A stretch of DNA of 38,623 nucleotides from Patescibacteria group bacterium (GTDB lineage: Bacteria; Patescibacteriota; Minisyncoccia; Minisyncoccales; JANBVM01), in the NCBI GenBank assembly GCA_024239015.1, contig JANBVM010000005.1, positions 1 through 38,623 of the forward strand, written 5' to 3'. A program made the translations under genes and the position numbers. A model generated the notes under the pieces. The model saw only the letters and a list, made by a program, of their open reading frames with translations, was not told the DNA's origin and made no database searches. Shown in pieces: positions 7,263 to 13,910 of the stretch. Position 1 is the stretch's first letter. Each line of letters begins with the position of its first letter.

Positions 7263-8720
7263 CTATCTCTCAAAGATTTCAGGATTGCTTAATGCTAATA
7301 CAGTACAGTTTGCTCCAAGTTTTGCTAATCTATCTACATAATCTCCACTTAAATGAATTGTATCGCTAGAATAGGATTGATTGTCATGTCCAAGTTCATG
7401 GAGAATTAACTCCAATATTGATTTAACACTATTATCAAACCATGATTTACCAAGTCTTCCAACATTAAATGTTAAGATTGAACCATCATACATTGCTAAT
7501 GTATTTACGCCTTTATTATCGATAAAATCTACTTGGATTTTTTTTCCAAGTAATCGACTTCCAAGAGTTTTGGTAAAACTTTCAACCCATTTCATGCCTT
7601 CAGTCTTATTAATTGTTCGCAGATATTTTCCATCCGTAAAAGATGTAGAATATGCAGAGCTAGAAGAATGTACAAATCCTGATGATCTAGCTCGTTCCCG
7701 AATTGTGGGATCGAGTGTGCGTGGATGCACAATTTGTTTACCATCAAGTATCGCTTGCTCATTTGCTCTTGCGTCAGGCGACCACAAAACTGCTTTTGGA
7801 TACTTTCGTGTCCAAATGTGTTTAAAAGTCCTGTCATCAATGTTCTTTGATGAAAGAGCTTCATTTACCCAATTCTGTGATCGATCCTCTTCAGTGAGCA
7901 AACTTGCGACAACATTTGCACAAGCCCCTCTGACTTCTTTGAGGTATTTTGGAGAGATTGTATCTCTCTTAGTATCTAATGGTACTTTCTGTTGAATGTC
8001 ATAGGAGAACCTATCTTCTTCCAGTTTTTGTACAGGAATACCCATCTCGTAAATCCAAGCTTCTTTTTCTTCGTAGACAAAGATCTTGGTATTTCGTCTT
8101 GGGATAACCTTTTTTGTGTTCTCATCGAGAAACCATGTAGGCAATATAGCAGATGCAACTTTTAAAGGTTCAATATATTCAAGATTATCTTCAAATAGAA
8201 ATTTTAATTCATCTTTCCAATCAATTTTGTAATAAATATTAATTCCTTTAGGAATTTTTACTCGCTGAATAAAATCAGCAAAATATTCCATAGTTTCGAT
8301 ATCGAAATCTATATAGAAAAACAGATTAGATCCTTCTGTTGTTTTGGTTCCTGAATTGTAAGTTCTTGTTCCATCTTCATTGAAATATACTATTCCAGTA
8401 GTGGATAATAATTCCGCGTGTTTGGAATGAGACAATACAATTTTTTCACCCTGATTAAATCGACCTCTAACCTCTGCGAGATGTCGCTTTGGTGTGTGTC
8501 GAAACAACGTAAAGGAATCAGATAAATCTGCAAATCCTTTGGGAGCATTATCAAGTGCTTGAATCGATGTTGGAGTAACTACAATTTTACCAATTGTAGC
8601 TCCATTTCGTTGCTCGTCTAGTATGTTTGCCAACAGTTCTCGAAGTGAATGTCTTACAGGAAAAATATCTCTTAATCCCTCAACAGAAACTTCAAACCAT
8701 TGATCAGATGTTTTTGTCAT
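7263..8720 (-). CDS. GHKL ATPase with C-terminal HExxH motif
   Basis: This 485-residue protein starts at the ATG after GGGTAAG; the track's TTG start lies 9 nt earlier inside the leader. The N-terminus is a Bergerat-fold ATPase: N-box RELLANILDE (E28, N32), G1-like DNAPKGF (57-63) and RGRFNQGEK (85-93). The middle has YEMGIPVQ and QQKVPLDTKRD, which from memory occur in a phage 'ATP-binding protein' family of unknown role. Close to the C-terminus it has HELGHD (HExxH at 441-445) with a further His near 456, a zinc-peptidase-like signature. Coupling ATPase-driven clamp motion to proteolysis is inference. It resembles the 725-residue protein at 11303-13480 in overall plan. Confidence 0.75.
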   Translation of the reverse strand: MTKTSDQWFEVSVEGLRDIFPVRHSLRELLANILDEQRNGATIGKIVVTPTSIQALDNAPKGFADLSDSFTLFRHTPKRHLAEVRGRFNQGEKIVLSHSKHAELLSTTGIVYFNEDGTRTYNSGTKTTEGSNLFFYIDFDIETMEYFADFIQRVKIPKGINIYYKIDWKDELKFLFEDNLEYIEPLKVASAILPTWFLDENTKKVIPRRNTKIFVYEEKEAWIYEMGIPVQKLEEDRFSYDIQQKVPLDTKRDTISPKYLKEVRGACANVVASLLTEEDRSQNWVNEALSSKNIDDRTFKHIWTRKYPKAVLWSPDARANEQAILDGKQIVHPRTLDPTIRERARSSGFVHSSSSAYSTSFTDGKYLRTINKTEGMKWVESFTKTLGSRLLGKKIQVDFIDNKGVNTLAMYDGSILTFNVGRLGKSWFDNSVKSILELILHELGHDNQSYSSDTIHLSGDYVDRLAKLGANCTVLALSNPEIFER

Positions 8721-8734
8721 CTTACCCAAAGGGA

Positions 8735-8756
8735 GCAGAAACTAAAAAGTCTCTGC
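8735..8756 (-). promoter_or_regulatory. Intercistronic hairpin
   Basis: GCAGAGACT-TTTT-AGTTTCTGC on the - strand is a 9-bp stem with one G.U. It begins 1 nt after the stop of the 54-residue ORF and is followed by TCCCTTTGGGTAAG-ATG of the GHKL gene. Confidence 0.8.
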
Positions 8757-8757
8757 T

Positions 8758-8922
8758 TTATTTCAAATCTCCATCTTCTATTTCATAGATAATCTGATCA
8801 ATAAGATCATTCATGTTCTCATTATTATTGAAGCCGCCACAGGCGCCCACAACGATTGTTTGATCATCCCACTGATTTTGTAGTTTTTTGAGAAGATTTA
8901 ATTTTTCTGTTGTAGTTAACAT
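8758..8922 (-). CDS. Small acidic protein (54 aa)
   Basis: This ORF is absent from the ORF track. It translates as MLTTTEKLNLLKKLQNQWDD, then a Gly/Cys-containing strand (TIVVGACGGFNNN) and an acidic helix (LIDQIIYEIEDGD). It is supported by its position: it fills the gap between two genes, starts at a CATAAG-ATG after one hairpin and stops 1 nt before the next. Function unknown. Confidence 0.65.
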   Translation of the reverse strand: MLTTTEKLNLLKKLQNQWDDQTIVVGACGGFNNNENMNDLIDQIIYEIEDGDLK

Positions 8923-8931
8923 CTTATGGGT

Positions 8932-8963
8932 ATCAAACCGATTCTAAAAAGAATCAGTTTGAT
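8932..8963 (-). promoter_or_regulatory. Intercistronic hairpin (long stem)
   Basis: The - strand reads ATCAAACTGATTCT-TTTT-AGAATCGGTTTGAT: a 14-bp stem with one U.G pair. It lies just after the stop at 8966 and before ACCCATAAG-ATG of the 54-residue gene. Confidence 0.85.
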
Positions 8964-8965
8964 TT

Positions 8966-9244
8966 TTATGTTGCGGTAACTCCAAGATGTTTCAGAACCA
9001 AATTTAAAGCATTAACAGTGATATAACTTGTTAATTTTTTAAAATCATAAGGAAGCAAATATCGTTCTTTTTCAATCCATTCTTTGAAATGATATCGATA
9101 TATTTCTGTTTTGATAAATGGATTGAAAGCAAATTTTTTCTTCTGCTTCTCAAAATTATCTAGAAATTTATCCCTTTGGTCTTTGAAATCCATCGTTTGT
9201 TGATACCGGGTTTCAAGTTCTTTAGTATATTCTTCTAAAGTCAT
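8966..9244 (-). CDS. Small charged helical protein
   Basis: This 92-residue protein starts at ATG in GGGTAAG-ATGAC, the same 5' sequence as the GHKL gene; the track's TTG start lies in the leader. It is Lys/Glu/Gln-rich and helical (LEEYTKELETRYQQTMDFKD), with an aromatic middle (IYRYHFKEWIEKERYLLPYDF) and the C-terminus LVLKHLGVTAT. No family was recognised. Confidence 0.6.
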   Translation of the reverse strand: MTLEEYTKELETRYQQTMDFKDQRDKFLDNFEKQKKKFAFNPFIKTEIYRYHFKEWIEKERYLLPYDFKKLTSYITVNALNLVLKHLGVTAT

Positions 9245-9258
9245 CTTACCCAAAGGGA

Positions 9259-9280
9259 GTAGATATTTAAAAATATCTAC
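9259..9280 (-). promoter_or_regulatory. Intercistronic hairpin
   Basis: GTAGATATTT-TT-AAATATCTAC on the - strand is a perfect 10-bp stem that contains the TAG stop of the upstream gene (9277-9279). It is followed by TCCCTTTGGGTAAG-ATG. Confidence 0.8.
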
Positions 9281-9468
9281 TTATCTTCTTTAATGTTATC
9301 AATCGTTATGGTTGTACTATAAACGTGTGCTTTGGCAGTAGCTTCACATTTAAGGTCGTTGCATTGCACCGGCACTTCAATGGTCACTTCACCACCAACA
9401 TTCCACATTTCGACTTCCATTTCATCATTATAATGATTGATCCATTCGTGTTTATGTTCTTCTGACAT
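9277..9468 (-). CDS. Small protein with Cys pair
   Basis: This 63-residue protein has an acidic, His-bearing N-terminus (MSEEHKHEWINHYNDE) and a beta-rich C-terminal half with CNDLKC (C-x4-C) and AHVYSTTITI. The His/Cys content suggests metal binding, but the ligand set is not a standard finger. The ATG follows GCTC-TTTT-GAGC and AGTA. Function unknown. Confidence 0.6.
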   Translation of the reverse strand: MSEEHKHEWINHYNDEMEVEMWNVGGEVTIEVPVQCNDLKCEATAKAHVYSTTITIDNIKEDK

Positions 9469-9482
9469 TACTGCTCAAAAGA

Positions 9483-9500
9483 GCAAACTAAATAGTTTAC
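9483..9500 (-). promoter_or_regulatory. Intercistronic hairpin
   Basis: The - strand reads GTAAACTA-TT-TAGTTTGC: 8 bp, one U.G. It contains the stop codon of the gene ending at 9497. A second short stem, GCTC-TTTT-GAGC, precedes the next ATG. Confidence 0.75.
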
Positions 9501-9715
9501 TTTTGAGTTCCACATTCTTGACATTGCGAATAGCTGTATCTATCTACATGTGTACTTCCTTCAATATAAGAATGCTTGGTGTCTTTTTTACATTTATTAC
9601 AAAATTCTTCATATACGTCAGTGACTTTACTCCATGTATTATCTTCTACACATTGTTGAGCCCAAGTTAATGGAGATGGTTCATAATAATCGTTGTCATC
9701 ATATTCATCAGACAT
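9497..9715 (-). CDS. Zinc-ribbon protein
   Basis: This 72-residue protein has an acidic N-terminus (MSDEYDDNDYYEPSPLTW) followed by CNKC and, 27 residues on, CQEC near the C-terminus. This is a CxxC/CxxC zinc ribbon probably used for nucleic-acid or protein contacts. The start is AGGTAAG-ATG behind a hairpin. It is one of several tiny zinc proteins in the - strand operons. Confidence 0.7.
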   Translation of the reverse strand: MSDEYDDNDYYEPSPLTWAQQCVEDNTWSKVTDVYEEFCNKCKKDTKHSYIEGSTHVDRYSYSQCQECGTQK

Positions 9716-9729
9716 CTTACCTGAAATCA

Positions 9730-9751
9730 GAATGATCTCAAAAGATCATTC
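9730..9751 (-). promoter_or_regulatory. Intercistronic hairpin
   Basis: GAATGATCT-TTTG-AGATCATTC on the - strand is a perfect 9-bp stem overlapping the TGA stop of the GIY-YIG gene (9746-9748). Confidence 0.8.
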
Positions 9752-10492
9752 ATTAGTAGATTCAAGATATTTCTTGAGTAAATCAAATGTTGTTTTAACA
9801 ATAGATCGCCAGTGTTTTCTTGAAGATCCTTCACAATTATGAACCATACTTTCTGCAAACGGTATTTCTTTATTATTTTCACACCAATAAATAAATCCTT
9901 TATAACTAGGTATCCATCCCATTTTATAGGCAATCTGATATTCGCCCGGTTTTGGTATTGGTGGTAGATAATCATCATCATACAAAACACTTTCTTTGGG
10001 TCGGTCTATCTTTCTATTTTCAAGAAGATGCCCTTTAAGTCTATAATGACATATTAATTCCCATTCACGCTCAATTGTATCATTTTTATCTTCAAAAAAT
10101 TCGCAACTTATTATTTCAAAGGTTTTATTTTGTTTTTTCCAAAATTGTTTTTCGTGCTGATCTATTCTTGCAGAAAAATCACCACTATATCCTATATATA
10201 TTGAGTTTTCAATATCTAGTGTATATACTGTAAAATTATATTTTTTGGATTCTTCTATCCATAACAAATCTGATGCGGAAAAATTAAACGGATCTCTGAA
10301 TTTTCTTTTGGTTGGGGAGTATCCTAAATTATAAGTAATTCCATTTTCTCTTTTCCATTGTTCAAAATCAAATCCTGATATGTTTATCCATTTATAGACA
10401 GCTTGCCTAGTAACACCATGTTCTTTAGCAATTGTTGCTACATTTCGATACTTATCAAATAAGTGTTGTAATTCCTCTTTAGTTTTACTCAT
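9746..10492 (-). CDS. HTH plus GIY-YIG endonuclease-like protein
   Basis: This 248-residue protein opens with a helix-turn-helix (IAKEHGVTRQAVYKWI, about residues 20-35). After a linker it has a GIY-YIG-type core, FTVYTLDIENSIYIGYSGDF, followed by Arg (ARIDQHEKQF) and a conserved Glu/Asn region (REWELICHY, LLENRK). Such proteins cut or nick DNA, and the HTH suggests site-specific binding. The C-terminal ~80 residues have no known motif. Unlike its neighbours it has no hairpin-TAAG leader; its start lies beside an array of repeated GTTTAC/GTAAAC half-sites, so it may regulate itself. Confidence 0.65.
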   Translation of the reverse strand: MSKTKEELQHLFDKYRNVATIAKEHGVTRQAVYKWINISGFDFEQWKRENGITYNLGYSPTKRKFRDPFNFSASDLLWIEESKKYNFTVYTLDIENSIYIGYSGDFSARIDQHEKQFWKKQNKTFEIISCEFFEDKNDTIEREWELICHYRLKGHLLENRKIDRPKESVLYDDDYLPPIPKPGEYQIAYKMGWIPSYKGFIYWCENNKEIPFAESMVHNCEGSSRKHWRSIVKTTFDLLKKYLESTNE

Positions 10493-10510
10493 AAGTATAA
10501 TACTGATTTT

Positions 10511-10561
10511 AGTTTACATAAAGTTTACTATTGTAAACTTGTCAACTGTAAATTTGTCAAC
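10511..10561 (-). promoter_or_regulatory. Operator-like array of GTTTAC half-sites
   Basis: On the + strand two direct copies of AGTTTAC (10511, 10522) face two adjacent 15-bp direct repeats, TGTAAACTTGTCAAC (10532-10546) and TGTAAATTTGTCAAC (10547-10561), giving inverted GTTTAC/GTAAAC pairs. The array sits 20-70 nt upstream of the HTH/GIY-YIG start. It is the best operator candidate in the window; its binding protein is inferred to be that gene's product. Confidence 0.6.
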
Positions 10562-10588
10562 CATAAATTACACATTTATGTGAGGAAT

Positions 10589-10610
10589 CTCCCACTTAAA
10601 AAAGTGAGAG
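10589..10610 (-). promoter_or_regulatory. Hairpin after small gene
   Basis: The - strand reads CTCTCACTT-TTTT-AAGTGGGAG: 9 bp, one U.G. It immediately follows the TAA of the 59-residue gene. No convincing gene follows within 95 nt, only a 15-codon ORF beginning ATGTGT. Confidence 0.75.
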
Positions 10611-10790
10611 TTAATAATCAACGCTCTCCATTATTTCTTTGATATCATCATCCCATTCAGCAGTCCAATCTTTTAATAGTTTTTTGACTTTAATTTTATT
10701 GGATAGTTGTAGAGAAATAGATATTTTCTTCAGAGATTGATTTATTTCCTTTAAGTATCGAACGATTTCTCGTTCAAGTCCAGTGGGCAT
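10611..10790 (-). CDS. Small helical protein (59 aa)
   Basis: The start was placed at the internal ATG (MPTGLEREIVRYLKEINQSL) because the longer track ORF would run through the hairpin at 10802-10831 and into the previous gene. It is helical, basic in the middle (NKIKVKKLLKDW), acidic at the end (EWDDDIKEIMESVDY). It may be a small DNA- or protein-binding adaptor; function unknown. Confidence 0.6.
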   Translation of the reverse strand: MPTGLEREIVRYLKEINQSLKKISISLQLSNKIKVKKLLKDWTAEWDDDIKEIMESVDY

Positions 10791-10801
10791 ACTTATGTAG
10801 G

Positions 10802-10831
10802 ATAATCCCCACCTAAAAAGGTGAGGATTAT
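10802..10831 (-). promoter_or_regulatory. Intercistronic hairpin (long stem)
   Basis: ATAATCCTCACCT-TTTT-AGGTGGGGATTAT on the - strand is a 13-bp stem with one U.G. The stop codon of the 53-residue gene lies in its 5' arm. CCTACATAAGT-ATG follows. Confidence 0.85.
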
Positions 10832-10989
10832 GTTTCGTACCCAATAAACCATTTTCGATCTGAAGTAACTTCTTCTTCATCATTAAGATTTTTTAATGCA
10901 TGAATAAAAGAAATTAATAATTCTAGAGTATTAGGTGGCAATTTTTTCATAAAGTTTGTTTGTACTTCAGGATAAAATTCTGCTTTCAT
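10828..10989 (-). CDS. Small protein (53 aa)
   Basis: This ORF is not in the ORF track. It reads MKAEFYPEVQTNFMKKLPPN, then a helix (TLELLISFIHALKNLNDEEE) and ends WFIGYET. Support comes from context: it fills the gap between two hairpins, starts at GTAAG-ATG and its stop lies in the downstream stem. Function unknown. Confidence 0.6.
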   Translation of the reverse strand: MKAEFYPEVQTNFMKKLPPNTLELLISFIHALKNLNDEEEVTSDRKWFIGYET

Positions 10990-11001
10990 CTTACAATTAT
11001 T

Positions 11002-11027
11002 AAGCCCTACCCATAAAGGCAGAGCTT
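11002..11027 (-). promoter_or_regulatory. Intercistronic hairpin
   Basis: The - strand reads AAGCTCTGCC-TTTATG-GGTAGGGCTT: about 10 bp with two G.U pairs. It overlaps the stop at 11026-11028 and precedes TTGTAAG-ATG. Confidence 0.7.
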
Positions 11028-11265
11028 ATTTGATTTCTTCTAATACGTCTTTAAATATTTTTATGTTAGCTTCATTAATAGCAATAGTATGTTCGAGATC
11101 ATCTTTATCTTCAGCATCACATAAATCAAGATCTTCATTTAATAATTTTAAATCTTTACCTAAATTTTTAGATAGATAATTCCGAAAAGCCATTACTACA
11201 TGATATTTTGAACCTAACGAAAAACGAATAGAAATATCATTGTTTTGATGTTTGGTTACTTTCAT
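11026..11265 (-). CDS. Small protein of unknown function (79 aa)
   Basis: It begins with a beta-like segment (DISIRFSLGSKYHVVMAF) and continues as an acidic helical hairpin (LKLLNEDLDLCDAEDKDDLE, then NEANIKIFKDVLEEIK). The start is ATG in CATAAG-ATG behind a hairpin. No family was recognised. It is directly downstream of the 725-residue GHKL protein, so it may be co-expressed with it. Confidence 0.6.
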   Translation of the reverse strand: MKVTKHQNNDISIRFSLGSKYHVVMAFRNYLSKNLGKDLKLLNEDLDLCDAEDKDDLEHTIAINEANIKIFKDVLEEIK

Positions 11266-11277
11266 CTTATGAGCATC

Positions 11278-11302
11278 AAGCCCTACCTAAACAGGTAAAG
11301 CT
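11278..11302 (-). promoter_or_regulatory. Intercistronic hairpin
   Basis: The - strand reads AGCTTTACCT-GTTT-AGGTAGGGCTT: 10 bp with two U.G pairs. It begins directly after the TAG of the 725-residue gene and is followed by GCTCATAAG-ATG. It resembles the hairpin at 11002-11027 in sequence. Confidence 0.75.
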
Positions 11303-13480
11303 CTATCTCTTTTGTCGTTTAAAGATCTTATTCAGTTCTTTCATCGAAGATTTATCATTGGCTGTTGCATAAAAGATTGTAGAATCAATCACGCTAAATT
11401 TAGTAGAGTGATTACTCACATACAGGTGTGCTATTTCATGACAGGCAAATTTTACAAACTTAAGTTTTTTCGCCAATGGTGGATCGAAAATCTTGGGTAT
11501 TGCAGACTCAGAAATTGCTACAATATCTTTGATAGTACATCCCTTACTTTCTTCATCATGTGCAAAATTAACTGCGGGTATAATATACGTCAAAAGTTTA
11601 TTAGGTTCTTCAGAGAAGTTCCTTATAACCAATTTCATAACTTTCTTCCAAGCAACATATCCCTTAGCAACTCTCTCAATTAATTGAGGACTGTTCTTAA
11701 TCTGATTAAATCTTTTTCGGGATTTTTTATCCACTAAACATAAAATTCTAGTGCCGTTCTCTGAGATTAATTCTTCATCATTAAGATGTTTCAAAGTCAA
11801 TTGATGAGATATTTTGCTTGCTTGTTCTTTAGGCATAAATTGCTTAAGAACACCAAAAAATTTCTCATCATCTTTTTCATCATCTTCATGACCATTAATC
11901 TCTTGGTCAGGATATCCTTCTTTTTCTTTCTCAATAGAGAAATCGTCATCAGGTTCAGAATACTTAGGAATCTTTTCTTCTGCTTGTTGTTTCATTAATC
12001 GAAACTGGTCTTTTACTTCTGTTGATACGTCAATTATTACCTTTTGTTTTTCTTCAAGTGTCCAACTTTCTGTTTCGGTTGGAAACCTTGCATAATACAG
12101 ATGTAAAGGATTAATCAATATTATTAATGATTGATTCTCGATTAAACCACTGACAAATAAATCTTGACTGAAATTTATCCATCTACTAAATTCAGAGTAA
12201 TCCTCACTCAATAAATGAAATAGTCTTGCCTCACCTGTAATTGAACCATTATCTACTAATAAGCCAATTACTTCATGATAAAAGAATTTGTGCTGAACAA
12301 ATCCAAAGCGTTTTTCAAACCAGTCGGAAAAGTCGTTAGGATCATTAAGTTCTTTGAGTTTTAAATGTAAAGCATGTTTATCATATATTTCATATAATGA
12401 TATTACTTCTAACTCATCGAGGTTTGCCTTCAAACTTGAGGATAATAATACTTCAATAAAATGATTAAAGTATTGTATCTCATAATTGATCGGATCTATT
12501 GTCTGATTATCTGTCAATTGATATTGGAAAACATCCATTGCTTTTACAAATATATCAGTAGGAAAGTCTAATTTCTTTCGAATATAGCCTAATCGTTCTC
12601 TAAACAATTTTAGCGTAGATCTACCATAGCTTAATGCCTTATTACTTAATTCTCTTTTTGAAAGATCTTTATTGATATTTTTAACCAATTCCTCAACATG
12701 CCATCTACCATAATCAGTAAATCCATTACGTGAGGTATTTAAAATCTCAGAGTTCGTACATACAACTACAAGTTCTTGAATCAAATTATTTGATTTTATC
12801 GAATCAAGATTTTTATCAATATTAAGAATTCTATAAGCATTGACGTTTGTTAATTTCAAAAGAACTACAAATTCTTGCTGAAAATGATTTTGATCATAAC
12901 AATAATTGCTTTCTCCCCACGTACTTTTATATGTTTGTACATCGAGAGATTTTCTTAGATATTGACAAACCTTTTTTCGATTGAGATATACTTTCCTGTG
13001 GTCATAAATAACCCAACTATCAAGTAGTTTCTCTATTTCTTGAGTTGAAAACTCACTCTTAAATTCGTCTTTCAGTTTTATAGTTACCTTAAATCCATCA
13101 ACAAACCCATTTTGAACAGGGTCATCAATATTTTTATGATCTTTAATAACTAATTTGAGATCTCCGGTTTCGACTATGGTTTCTTTTGATACTCGAAAAA
13201 CAGATACAAATCCAACACCACGATTTAACGTAATATCTTTTTCATCACCTGTTGACATTCCAGTTAATAGATATTTTTCCAATTGATTTTCATTCAATGT
13301 CATTCCATCATTATAAATTGATATTATTCCATTGATGTCATCAGATTGTACCCGAACGTGTTTTGAACAAGCTTCGAGAGCATTAGTTATCAATTCCTTA
13401 AGAGCATTGTGTTCAGCTCCTAATTGTTCAACAAAACGATCGATATCGACTTTATATTTCCATTTTTTGTCGTTGGTCAT
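11303..13480 (-). CDS. Large Hsp90/MutL-like GHKL ATPase with C-terminal HExxH motif
   Basis: This 725-residue protein has a Bergerat-fold N-terminus: N-box KELITNALEA (E29, N33), YNDGMTL (D58) and TGMSTG followed by LNRGVGFVSVF (about 85-95), the order seen in Hsp90/MutL-type ATPases. The long middle is helical with an acidic linker around residues 510-540 (EKEGYPDQEINGHEDDEKDD). The end carries HEIAHLYVSNH (681-691), which fits HExxHxxxxxH spacing of a zinc peptidase, although the usual Gly is Val. HExxH begins exactly 45 residues from the C-terminus, as in the 485-residue protein. T4 rIIA shows that tailed viruses carry GHKL ATPases; homology to it is not claimed. The substrate is unknown. 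Confidence 0.75.
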   Translation of the reverse strand: MTNDKKWKYKVDIDRFVEQLGAEHNALKELITNALEACSKHVRVQSDDINGIISIYNDGMTLNENQLEKYLLTGMSTGDEKDITLNRGVGFVSVFRVSKETIVETGDLKLVIKDHKNIDDPVQNGFVDGFKVTIKLKDEFKSEFSTQEIEKLLDSWVIYDHRKVYLNRKKVCQYLRKSLDVQTYKSTWGESNYCYDQNHFQQEFVVLLKLTNVNAYRILNIDKNLDSIKSNNLIQELVVVCTNSEILNTSRNGFTDYGRWHVEELVKNINKDLSKRELSNKALSYGRSTLKLFRERLGYIRKKLDFPTDIFVKAMDVFQYQLTDNQTIDPINYEIQYFNHFIEVLLSSSLKANLDELEVISLYEIYDKHALHLKLKELNDPNDFSDWFEKRFGFVQHKFFYHEVIGLLVDNGSITGEARLFHLLSEDYSEFSRWINFSQDLFVSGLIENQSLIILINPLHLYYARFPTETESWTLEEKQKVIIDVSTEVKDQFRLMKQQAEEKIPKYSEPDDDFSIEKEKEGYPDQEINGHEDDEKDDEKFFGVLKQFMPKEQASKISHQLTLKHLNDEELISENGTRILCLVDKKSRKRFNQIKNSPQLIERVAKGYVAWKKVMKLVIRNFSEEPNKLLTYIIPAVNFAHDEESKGCTIKDIVAISESAIPKIFDPPLAKKLKFVKFACHEIAHLYVSNHSTKFSVIDSTIFYATANDKSSMKELNKIFKRQKR

Positions 13481-13490
13481 CTTAATGGTA

Positions 13491-13520
13491 ATTACCTAAT
13501 CCTTAAGAGGATCAGGTAAT
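13491..13520 (-). promoter_or_regulatory. Intercistronic hairpin (long stem)
   Basis: ATTACCTGATCCT-CTTA-AGGATTAGGTAAT on the - strand is a 13-bp stem with one G.U. The last codons and TAG stop of the 91-residue gene are built into it. ACCATTAAG-ATG follows. Confidence 0.85.
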
Positions 13521-13771
13521 AGCTTTTTTGCTTCTGCAAGAAGTAACTCCGCAACAGTTATCATAAATATAGGATCGTGTTTATCGATATAAAAACCACC
13601 AAGCATATTGGCTGATGTTTCTGAAATACTACCATCTTTTTGTCTCGTTCGATGAATAATTTTCCACGAAACATTAAATTCATTAGTTCTTATAGTCGTA
13701 TGATCTATATCATAAATTTCGTGTCTAGGAGGTAATTCCTTGCGTTTCTTGTATTTTTGTTTTTCAGTCAT
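13496..13771 (-). CDS. Small protein of unknown function (91 aa)
   Basis: It has a basic N-terminus (MTEKQKYKKRKELPPRHE), a beta-rich middle (FNVSWKIIHRTRQKDGSI) and a helical tail (FMITVAELLLAEAKKLLPD). It is the first gene after a strong promoter and structured leader. Its ATG has a good Shine-Dalgarno-like GGTGA 4 nt upstream, unlike the hairpin-TAAG starts downstream, which suggests a distinct way of initiating the first cistron. Confidence 0.6.
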   Translation of the reverse strand: MTEKQKYKKRKELPPRHEIYDIDHTTIRTNEFNVSWKIIHRTRQKDGSISETSANMLGGFYIDKHDPIFMITVAELLLAEAKKLLPDPLKD

Positions 13772-13779
13772 AAATTCAC

Positions 13780-13910
13780 CAAAAAATAGTTTGCCCTAGC
13801 CCACAAAAGCTAGGACAATGAGTACATTAGGCAACAAACCACTTCCACAAGTGAAAGCTCAAATCGGGTTTGTCCCTAATTTAATATCTGCTTTCTTTAT
13901 ATATAAACTT
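13780..13910 (-). promoter_or_regulatory. Promoter and structured 5' leader
   Basis: TATA box GTTTATATATAAAG (13896-13908) lies directly after the primase stop and is followed by GCAGATATTAAATTA, shared with other promoters here. The ~100-nt leader can fold: ACAAACC pairs with GGTTTGT around an inner CACTT-GTGG-AAGTG, and TGTCCTAGC pairs with GCTAGGGCA. It drives the 91-residue gene and the GHKL operon. It could be a regulatory RNA; no known riboswitch was recognised. Confidence 0.65.

Noticed and set aside
7381-7995. 204-residue + strand ORF
   Set aside because: It is antisense to the GHKL ATPase, whose conserved motifs show that the - strand is coding.
9727-9990. 87-residue - strand ORF
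   Set aside because: Out-of-frame shadow inside the GIY-YIG gene, crossing its terminal hairpin.
10540-10580. 15-codon ORF (ATGTGTAATTTATGG...) after the hairpin at 10589
   Set aside because: Too short, made of the operator repeats, and without the usual start context.
11303-13480. Calling the 725-residue GHKL protein an rIIA homologue because of equal length
   Set aside because: Only the general GHKL ATPase fold is shared by eye; the remaining sequence gives no clear match, so the length may be coincidence.
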